Source: Collinsella sp. (lineage in GTDB: Bacteria; Actinomycetota; Coriobacteriia; Coriobacteriales; Coriobacteriaceae). Taken from it: a DNA stretch of 23,555 nt. Numbering within the stretch: the first letter of the stretch is position 1; each line of letters opens with the position of its first letter. The notes below the pieces were generated by a model. The model searched no databases and had not been told where the DNA came from. It worked only from the letters and a program-made list of their open reading frames with translations. The stretch is from the NCBI GenBank assembly GCA_019419555.1, contig DXZR01000033.1:1-23555 (forward strand). Direction: 5' to 3'. This document shows, one piece after another, positions 7,374-13,363 of the stretch. A program made the translations under genes and the position numbers.

Positions 7374-8369
7374 TTACTTGAGCGTGGCGTACATAACAGC
7401 CTTGATGGTGTGCATGCGGTTCTCGGCCTCGTCGAAGACCTTGGAAGCGGGGCTCTCGAAGACCTCGTCGGTGACCTCCTGCTCGGTGATGCCGAACTGC
7501 TCGCACTTCTCGGCGCCAATCGTGGTGTTGGTGTCGTGGAAGCTGGGCAGGCAGTGCAGGAAGATGGCACCCGGGTTGGCCATAGCCATGACCTCGGAGG
7601 TAACGCGATACGGGGTGAGCTGAGCGATGCGCTCGGCCCAGACCTCGTCGGGCTCGCCCATGGAGACCCACACGTCGGTGTAGATAACGTCGGCACCGGT
7701 GACGCCGTCCTTGACGTCGGTGGTCAGCTTGATGGTGCAGCCGTTGGCCTCGGCGATGGGCTTGCAGGCCTCGATGACGTCGTCGGCGGGCATGCACTCC
7801 TCGGGGCCGCAGGCCACGAAGTTCATGCCGAGCTTGGAGCAGACAACCATGAGGGAGCGAGCAACGTTGTTCTTGCAGTCACCCATGAAGACGAGGGTCT
7901 TGCCCTTGATGTCGTAGTTGAAGTTCTCCTGGACGGTCAGGATGTCGGCGAGCATCTGGGTGGGGTGCCACTCAGTGGTCAGGCCGTTCCACACGGGCAC
8001 GCCGGACTTAGCAGCGAGCTCCTCGACGTCGTCCTGGGCAAAGCCACGGAACTCGATGCCGTCATACATGCGGCCGAGAACGCGGGCGGTGTCCTCAATG
8101 GACTCCTTCTTGCCCATCTGCGACGAACCGGGATCGAGGTAGGTGACGCCCATGCCCAGATCCATGCCGCCGACCTCGAAGGCGCAGCGGGTACGAGTGG
8201 AGGTCTTCTGGAAGAGCAGAACGATGTTCTTGCCCTCGAGATAGCGGTGCGGAACGCCAGCGCGCTTCATGTCCTTGAAGTTCTTGGAAAGCTTGAGCAA
8301 GTACTCGATCTCCTCGGTGGAGAGGTCGAGGAGCTTGAGGAAGCTACGGCCGGAGAGGTTAACACCCAT
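7374..8369 (-). CDS. arcB: Ornithine carbamoyltransferase (catabolic)
   Basis: A 331-residue ornithine carbamoyltransferase. In the ADI pathway it splits citrulline with phosphate into ornithine and carbamoyl phosphate. Visible motifs are the carbamoyl-phosphate loop STRTR (57-61), HPTQ (135-138), DVWVSMGE (232-239, ornithine-binding SMG type), and HCLP (272-275) with the active-site cysteine C273. A catabolic rather than biosynthetic role is inferred from position between arcA and the transporter. The start at 8369 has AAAGGAAA about 7 nt upstream; the open frame extends to 8459, but that part lies in the hairpins after arcA. It is 105 nt downstream of arcA copy 1 and probably in one transcription unit with it. 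Confidence 0.93.
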   Translation of the reverse strand: MGVNLSGRSFLKLLDLSTEEIEYLLKLSKNFKDMKRAGVPHRYLEGKNIVLLFQKTSTRTRCAFEVGGMDLGMGVTYLDPGSSQMGKKESIEDTARVLGRMYDGIEFRGFAQDDVEELAAKSGVPVWNGLTTEWHPTQMLADILTVQENFNYDIKGKTLVFMGDCKNNVARSLMVVCSKLGMNFVACGPEECMPADDVIEACKPIAEANGCTIKLTTDVKDGVTGADVIYTDVWVSMGEPDEVWAERIAQLTPYRVTSEVMAMANPGAIFLHCLPSFHDTNTTIGAEKCEQFGITEQEVTDEVFESPASKVFDEAENRMHTIKAVMYATLK

Positions 8370-8414
8370 GGTTCGTTTCCTTTCGAAAAAATGAATTACG
8401 TAAGTATTAGTGTT

Positions 8415-8462
8415 GCCCGTTTGACGGGCGAAACCGGTGCGGTTGTAGGGGGACCGCACCGG
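8415..8462 (-). promoter_or_regulatory. Double hairpin between arcA and arcB
   Basis: Two stems fill the 105-nt gap: CCGGTGCGGT/ACCGCACCGG (8434-8462, 9-nt loop) and GCCCGT/ACGGGC (8415-8429, 3-nt loop). Neither is followed by a clear U-run on the minus strand. They may lower arcB relative to arcA by partial termination, or protect the arcA 3' end after processing. Confidence 0.5.
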
Positions 8463-8473
8463 AAACGGAAAGA

Positions 8474-9773
8474 CTTAGAGGTCCTCGCGCCAGAAGGGCA
8501 TGCTCATGCAGCGCGGGCCGCCGCGGCCGCGGGAGAGCTCGGCGGAGGGCACGACGAGAAGGTCCAGGCCCTCCTTGTACAGCACGTCGTTGGTGACGGT
8601 GTTGCGGGCGTAGACGCAGATCTTGCCGGGCTCGACGCACAGGGTGTTGGAGCCGTCGTTCCACTGCTCGCGGGAGGCCGCGATCGGGTCGCCGCCGCCG
8701 CAGGGGATCAGCTTGACCTGGTCGACGCCGGTGGCGTCCTCCAGGACGTGCTCGAGGGTGTCCTCGATCAGGCGGATGTTCACGTCGCCCGGGTTCTTGC
8801 CGGCGGTCAGCTCGTAGACGCGCAGGGTGCCCATGATGGCGGGGTGGATCGTGAACTTATCGACGTCGATCTGGGTGAAGACCGTGTCGAGGTGCATGAA
8901 GGCGCGCGAGACCGGGATGTCGAAGGCCAGGATGCGCTCGACCTTGGAGTCGGAGTTCCAGAAGATGTTCTGGGCCATGACGTCGATAGCGGCGGCCTGG
9001 GTGCGCTGGGAGATGCCGACGGCGAGGGTCTTCTCGTTGATGTTCAGCACGTCGCCGCCCTCGGTGTGGAACTGGCAGTCGCGGCGGAAGTACAGGGAGA
9101 CGTCCTTGTAGTCGGGGTGGTACTTGAAGACGTACTTGCCGTACAGGGTCTCGCGGTTGCGGGTGACCGAGTACATGCGGTTGAGGTTGACGCCCTCGCC
9201 GACGACCGCGAACGGGTCGCGGGTGAAGTAGAGGTTGGGCATCGGGTCGATGATCAGGTCGGACTCGGACTCGGAGTTGACCAGGGAGTCGAGGGTCGTG
9301 GACGCCGTGAGGGGCATGTCGATCTCGGCCTTGGTCATGCCGGCCATGGTCTTCTTGACGAACTCGAGGTTGTCCTCGATGGAGTCCAGCTTCTCGCGGA
9401 CGATCTGCGGCATGTGCTGGCCGCGGATGCCGGCCTCGTCGATGTACTGGTCGGTGAACTCGGCGCGGGCGCCGGGGACCTGGTCGAACACCTCGGCGAC
9501 GAGGTTCTCGAGGTAGAGGACCTCCACGCCCTGGTCCCTCAGGATCTGGGCGAAGGTGTCGTGCTCCTGCTGTGCGACCTCCAGGAACGGGACGTCGTCG
9601 AACAGGAGTCGCTCGAGCTCGTCGGGCGGCAGGTTGAGGAGCTCGTCGCCGGGACGGTGCAGGCAGACCTTCCTGAGCTTGCCGATCTCGGAAGGCACGT
9701 GCAGACCTTTCGTCATGGCCTCCTACCTTTCTTTCGGGCCCCTGTCAGGGCCGATTCGTTAGCGCCCCTCCGT
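8474..9773 (-). repeat. 1,300-bp duplicated block, copy 1 (arcA plus leader)
   Basis: This block appears identical to 11561-12860 at a constant offset of 3,087. It begins one base past the arcA stop and ends 57 nt upstream of the arcA ATG, so it covers the gene and its untranslated leader and almost nothing else. Comparison was by eye plus matching translations on both strands. Confidence 0.93.
8475..9716 (-). CDS. arcA: Arginine deiminase, copy 1
   Basis: A 413-residue arginine deiminase converting arginine to citrulline and ammonia in the cytoplasm, the first ADI step. Guanidino-modifying enzyme motifs are complete: NLYFTRDPF (161-169, with D167), EGGDVL (219-224), HLDTVFT (275-281), and the catalytic cysteine C403 in GGPRCMSMP. 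Length is normal. A purine-rich AGGAGG lies only 2 nt before the ATG, preceded by AAAGG, so the exact spacing is unusual. Its protein is identical to that of the copy at 11562-12803. It leads arcB and the transporter. Its promoter region carries paired CCGTTC motifs and an AT-rich inverted repeat further upstream that copy 2 lacks. Confidence 0.96.
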   Translation of the reverse strand: MTKGLHVPSEIGKLRKVCLHRPGDELLNLPPDELERLLFDDVPFLEVAQQEHDTFAQILRDQGVEVLYLENLVAEVFDQVPGARAEFTDQYIDEAGIRGQHMPQIVREKLDSIEDNLEFVKKTMAGMTKAEIDMPLTASTTLDSLVNSESESDLIIDPMPNLYFTRDPFAVVGEGVNLNRMYSVTRNRETLYGKYVFKYHPDYKDVSLYFRRDCQFHTEGGDVLNINEKTLAVGISQRTQAAAIDVMAQNIFWNSDSKVERILAFDIPVSRAFMHLDTVFTQIDVDKFTIHPAIMGTLRVYELTAGKNPGDVNIRLIEDTLEHVLEDATGVDQVKLIPCGGGDPIAASREQWNDGSNTLCVEPGKICVYARNTVTNDVLYKEGLDLLVVPSAELSRGRGGPRCMSMPFWREDL

Positions 9774-9798
9774 GTGAGGCGTTATTGCTGACGACATA

Positions 9799-9864
9799 TT
9801 TATATCCAAAATCAGTTCATACTTCCACCTCGCCCCCGAACGGTTTTATATGAGGGGTGAACGG
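9799..9864 (-). promoter_or_regulatory. arcA copy 1 promoter with paired CCGTTC sites
   Basis: On the minus strand TATAAA (9804 to 9799) lies downstream of two CCGTTC hexamers (starting 9864 and 9843) that are 21 bp apart. The nearer one begins 39 bp before the -10 box. The -35 position falls on TGGAAG, a poor match, as expected for an activated promoter. The same arrangement and distances recur at copy 2. Confidence 0.6.
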
Positions 9865-10203
9865 CATACACATATACTTCACGCATGGCACACTTTGATT
9901 TAATAAAGTTTATTTACGTGCTTAAACGCGTTTTCAATCCAAATAACAAATGGAACTTAACTTTATTAAACCACCCTCAAATTGCATATTTCCAATAAAG
10001 CTATGAATAGAATTAGCGATTCATACCGCGTCTCAACCATTTTCATTTTTATTCAGAAAAAAGTTTGTCCTATTCATTTCTGGTAACAAATTACCGTTTA
10101 CCAGACGTTGGATACCGTTCACCGGAAGCTCAGTATAAGGCCCATCGGATACCGGCTCGCCTTATGGCCTCATTTGTAACAACTTGACTTCTCGGTATAG
10201 AAA
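9865..10203. other. AT-rich intergenic region upstream of arcA copy 1
   Basis: No gene is seen. The region is much richer in A and T than its surroundings. It holds a perfect 12-bp inverted repeat TTTAATAAAGTT/AACTTTATTAAA (9899-9910 and 9959-9970) and, near 10092-10123, two plus-strand CCGTTY motifs 21 bp apart, plus a 7-bp stem ATAAGGC/GCCTTAT (10135-10165). Confidence 0.6.
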
Positions 10204-10239
10204 AACAGTCCCGCTCCCCTCATGGGAAACGGGACTGTT
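10204..10239 (-). terminator. Terminator after the ArcT-like gene
   Basis: A 10-bp stem AACAGTCCCG/CGGGACTGTT with an inner TCCC/GGGA stem is followed on the minus strand by five T residues. It is a textbook Rho-independent terminator about 50 nt past the stop at 10288. Confidence 0.85.
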
Positions 10240-10287
10240 ATCGATAATCGTAGACAGATTTGAGCGGTTTTGAGAGCCGTCGGAATC

Positions 10288-11412
10288 CTAGCGATCGAAC
10301 TCCGCCAGTGCCTCGCCCAAAAGCCTCAGACCCTCGCGCAGAACGTCCTCGCTCGCGCAGTAGCCCAGGCGTGCGCCGCAGGGAAGCTCAAAGCGGCTAC
10401 CGGGAACCAACAGCACTCCCCTCTCGGCCAGCAGGCGCTTGCAGAACCCCTCGTCGTCCTCGGGAATATCAAGCTTGATAAACGAGGTAGACACGCCCTG
10501 CGGGGCCGTCCAGGAAACGCGATGCTGCGTATCGATCCAAGCCTGCGCGATATCGCGGTTTCCAAACACGATCTTGCGGTTGCGCTCGAGGATCTTGTCC
10601 TTGTGCTTGAGCACATAGGTCGCCAGGGCGTCGTTGAACACGCCGCCGCAAATCATGGTGTAGTCGCGGTACGTGCGAATGCGGTTAGATACCTCTTCGT
10701 CTGCCACAACCCAGCCCACGCGGGCCGCGGGCGTCGAATAGGTCTTGGACACCGAGTTGGTGACGATGGCCTTCTCGTACACATCGGCCATCGACAAAAA
10801 GTCCTCAGTGTTCTCAAGCGGCAGGTACACCTCGTCGCAAAGCACATAGGCGCCAACCGAGCGGGCGATCTCGGCAATCTGGCCGAGCGCATCGGCATCG
10901 AGCACCGTTCCGATGGGGTTCGATGCGTTGTTGATGCAGATGAGCTTCGTGTTGGGGCGCACCGAGCGCTTGAGCTCCTCGATATCGGGTTTCCATCCGA
11001 GCTCCTCGCGAAGCTCCCAATACTCGACCTCGGCGCCGAGCGTACGCGGGATCTCATAGAGCGGCGCATAGGTAGGCCACTCGGCGATAACGTGGTCGCC
11101 GGGCTCGACCACGGCCATGATGGCGTTGAGATTGGCGCCCGTGCAGCCGTTGGTCTGCAGGATGTGATCGGGATTGACCTCGCGACGATACAGCTTGGCA
11201 ACCTCGGCCTTAAACTCCGGCGAACCCTCGATCCAGCCGTAGTTCATCTTCTCGCGGTCCAGGCGTTCATAGAACGTGGCGCCGTCCTGCTCGTCGAGCG
11301 CGCGCAGCTCGCCCATGGTAAGCGAGGAGATCGTCGACTGGGCGATATCCCACGTGGCGCTCTTCTCCCAAACGTTGAGCCACTCTTCAACGCCGATTGT
11401 CTTGATATCCAT
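10288..11412 (-). CDS. arcT: Class I/II aminotransferase, ArcT-like
   Basis: A 374-residue PLP-dependent fold type I aminotransferase. Features in order: NYGWIEGSPEFKAEVA (57-72), the cofactor-phosphate region TNGCTGANLN (87-96), N165 in NNASNPIG, D193 in LCDEVY, the PLP-binding lysine K223 in NSVSKTYSTPAARVGW, and a C-terminal arginine-containing segment. The start at 11412 has AAGGAG 7-8 nt upstream; the frame extends to 11466, but that lies in a terminator. Several lactic acid bacteria carry a putative transaminase, arcT, in their arc clusters, and position between two arcA genes suggests the same. The amino donor and acceptor are unknown; ornithine, arginine or citrulline are only possibilities. 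Capreomycidine-synthase-like enzymes belong to the same superfamily, so a different reaction is possible. Confidence 0.8.
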   Translation of the reverse strand: MDIKTIGVEEWLNVWEKSATWDIAQSTISSLTMGELRALDEQDGATFYERLDREKMNYGWIEGSPEFKAEVAKLYRREVNPDHILQTNGCTGANLNAIMAVVEPGDHVIAEWPTYAPLYEIPRTLGAEVEYWELREELGWKPDIEELKRSVRPNTKLICINNASNPIGTVLDADALGQIAEIARSVGAYVLCDEVYLPLENTEDFLSMADVYEKAIVTNSVSKTYSTPAARVGWVVADEEVSNRIRTYRDYTMICGGVFNDALATYVLKHKDKILERNRKIVFGNRDIAQAWIDTQHRVSWTAPQGVSTSFIKLDIPEDDEGFCKRLLAERGVLLVPGSRFELPCGARLGYCASEDVLREGLRLLGEALAEFDR

Positions 11413-11467
11413 GGCCAAGCTCCTTACAAAAGCAGTCATCCAATCGTGTTGACGTTCCTCATACAAG

Positions 11468-11501
11468 AATGGGGCGGTGCGAAAACCCGCACCGCCCCAT
11501 T
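11468..11501 (-). terminator. Terminator after arcA copy 2
   Basis: A perfect 14-bp stem (11468-11481 with 11488-11501, 6-nt loop) lies 60 nt past the arcA copy 2 stop. On the minus strand it ends CCCCATTCTTG, a weak U-run. It makes arcA copy 2 probably monocistronic and separates it from arcT. Confidence 0.75.
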
Positions 11502-11560
11502 GGGAGACATCTAATTGCAGCTAGATGTATGTATTAAGACCTGTACGGGTCCTTGAAGAC

Positions 11561-12860
11561 CTTAGAGGTCCTCGCGCCAGAAGGGCATGCTCATGCAGCG
11601 CGGGCCGCCGCGGCCGCGGGAGAGCTCGGCGGAGGGCACGACGAGAAGGTCCAGGCCCTCCTTGTACAGCACGTCGTTGGTGACGGTGTTGCGGGCGTAG
11701 ACGCAGATCTTGCCGGGCTCGACGCACAGGGTGTTGGAGCCGTCGTTCCACTGCTCGCGGGAGGCCGCGATCGGGTCGCCGCCGCCGCAGGGGATCAGCT
11801 TGACCTGGTCGACGCCGGTGGCGTCCTCCAGGACGTGCTCGAGGGTGTCCTCGATCAGGCGGATGTTCACGTCGCCCGGGTTCTTGCCGGCGGTCAGCTC
11901 GTAGACGCGCAGGGTGCCCATGATGGCGGGGTGGATCGTGAACTTATCGACGTCGATCTGGGTGAAGACCGTGTCGAGGTGCATGAAGGCGCGCGAGACC
12001 GGGATGTCGAAGGCCAGGATGCGCTCGACCTTGGAGTCGGAGTTCCAGAAGATGTTCTGGGCCATGACGTCGATAGCGGCGGCCTGGGTGCGCTGGGAGA
12101 TGCCGACGGCGAGGGTCTTCTCGTTGATGTTCAGCACGTCGCCGCCCTCGGTGTGGAACTGGCAGTCGCGGCGGAAGTACAGGGAGACGTCCTTGTAGTC
12201 GGGGTGGTACTTGAAGACGTACTTGCCGTACAGGGTCTCGCGGTTGCGGGTGACCGAGTACATGCGGTTGAGGTTGACGCCCTCGCCGACGACCGCGAAC
12301 GGGTCGCGGGTGAAGTAGAGGTTGGGCATCGGGTCGATGATCAGGTCGGACTCGGACTCGGAGTTGACCAGGGAGTCGAGGGTCGTGGACGCCGTGAGGG
12401 GCATGTCGATCTCGGCCTTGGTCATGCCGGCCATGGTCTTCTTGACGAACTCGAGGTTGTCCTCGATGGAGTCCAGCTTCTCGCGGACGATCTGCGGCAT
12501 GTGCTGGCCGCGGATGCCGGCCTCGTCGATGTACTGGTCGGTGAACTCGGCGCGGGCGCCGGGGACCTGGTCGAACACCTCGGCGACGAGGTTCTCGAGG
12601 TAGAGGACCTCCACGCCCTGGTCCCTCAGGATCTGGGCGAAGGTGTCGTGCTCCTGCTGTGCGACCTCCAGGAACGGGACGTCGTCGAACAGGAGTCGCT
12701 CGAGCTCGTCGGGCGGCAGGTTGAGGAGCTCGTCGCCGGGACGGTGCAGGCAGACCTTCCTGAGCTTGCCGATCTCGGAAGGCACGTGCAGACCTTTCGT
12801 CATGGCCTCCTACCTTTCTTTCGGGCCCCTGTCAGGGCCGATTCGTTAGCGCCCCTCCGT
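11561..12860 (-). repeat. 1,300-bp duplicated block, copy 2 (arcA plus leader)
   Basis: Second copy of the block at 8474-9773, in the same orientation. Identity stops abruptly one base past the stop codon on one side. On the other side it gives way, after the leader, to sequence that is still alignable but clearly diverged. Confidence 0.93.
11562..12803 (-). CDS. arcA: Arginine deiminase, copy 2
   Basis: A second complete arginine deiminase whose 413-residue translation is identical to that of the gene at 8475-9716, including C403 and the FTRDPF, EGGDVL and HLDTVFT motifs. Unlike copy 1 it is followed by a terminator rather than by arcB, so it probably makes only ArcA from its own transcript. 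The leader and ribosome site are also identical. Promoter sequences have diverged outside the CCGTTC pair, the GGCGAGGTGGAA stretch and the region next to the -10 box, so the two genes may respond differently. Extra gene dosage of the first ADI enzyme is the simplest role. Confidence 0.96.
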   Translation of the reverse strand: MTKGLHVPSEIGKLRKVCLHRPGDELLNLPPDELERLLFDDVPFLEVAQQEHDTFAQILRDQGVEVLYLENLVAEVFDQVPGARAEFTDQYIDEAGIRGQHMPQIVREKLDSIEDNLEFVKKTMAGMTKAEIDMPLTASTTLDSLVNSESESDLIIDPMPNLYFTRDPFAVVGEGVNLNRMYSVTRNRETLYGKYVFKYHPDYKDVSLYFRRDCQFHTEGGDVLNINEKTLAVGISQRTQAAAIDVMAQNIFWNSDSKVERILAFDIPVSRAFMHLDTVFTQIDVDKFTIHPAIMGTLRVYELTAGKNPGDVNIRLIEDTLEHVLEDATGVDQVKLIPCGGGDPIAASREQWNDGSNTLCVEPGKICVYARNTVTNDVLYKEGLDLLVVPSAELSRGRGGPRCMSMPFWREDL

Positions 12861-12887
12861 ATGGGACGCTGCTTGCTGACAGCTCTA

Positions 12888-12953
12888 GTTATATCCAAAA
12901 ACCACCCGCAATTCCACCTCGCCCCCGAACGGTCAGCAAAGTGCGATGAACGG
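12888..12953 (-). promoter_or_regulatory. arcA copy 2 promoter with paired CCGTTC sites
   Basis: Minus-strand TATAAC (12893 to 12888) with CCGTTC hexamers starting at 12932 and 12953, again 21 bp apart and with the nearer one 39 bp before the -10 box. The stretch GGGGGCGAGGTGGAA between them and the -10 is the same as in copy 1, while most remaining bases differ. Confidence 0.6.
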
Positions 12954-13363
12954 TATATCGCATATGATTCCCCCATGATGCACTTCAGTTCTCTAAAGCA
13001 TATTTTCAAAGGTAAACGTTCTTTTTTCTAAGGAATTAAGCTAGATTGCACAAATATTTTCATGTTTAAGAATTGCATAGCTAAAACGGTTTTCTGCATA
13101 TATTTGTCGTTTGTCCACGATTCGATTTGGATTCGATTATATTCAGCTCGCAATCATTCTTATTCATACATCCTCATCAGTTGAGTATGGATATAGATTG
13201 TTTTCAAAACGAGTTGGACAGTTAGTCGCATGCCTTGACAGCGTAAGAAGTAGGTAAAGATACCGTTCGCACAATACGTCCGTGCCACAAGTCGACTAAA
13301 TTGAGACAATAGTGAATAGGGTTAGGCTACCGTCCCTTGCGGGGACTGAACGGACAGATGCAT
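12954..13363. other. AT-rich intergenic region between arcA copy 2 and ppk1
   Basis: Divergent promoter region without a convincing gene. A candidate plus-strand promoter for ppk1 is described separately. A CCGTTC motif occurs at 13263-13268 in plus orientation. A small stem GTCCC/GGGAC (13332-13346) lies just before the ppk1 ribosome-binding region. Confidence 0.55.
13235..13263 (+). promoter_or_regulatory. Candidate ppk1 promoter
   Basis: A perfect TTGACA (13235-13240) is followed after 17 bp by AGATAC (13258-13263), a fair -10 box. A CCGTTC motif overlaps its end, where a regulator could block or recruit polymerase. The leader would be about 95 nt. Confidence 0.45.

Noticed and set aside
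7368..9791. Very long plus-strand open frame opposite arcB and arcA (and similar frames at 1537-3096, 11553-13031 and minus 13829-15895)
   Set aside because: They mirror strongly coding genes on the other strand in GC-rich DNA, have no family features, and their low-complexity Val/Asp/Leu/Gly composition is typical of antisense frames.
11521..12860. arcA copy 2 as an assembly artefact
   Set aside because: Flanks on both sides are unique and the promoter is homologous but diverged, which a simple assembly duplication would not produce. Long-read confirmation is still desirable.
8474..12860. arcA duplication as a composite transposon or insertion-sequence event
   Set aside because: No transposase, terminal inverted repeats or target-site duplications are visible at the block edges.
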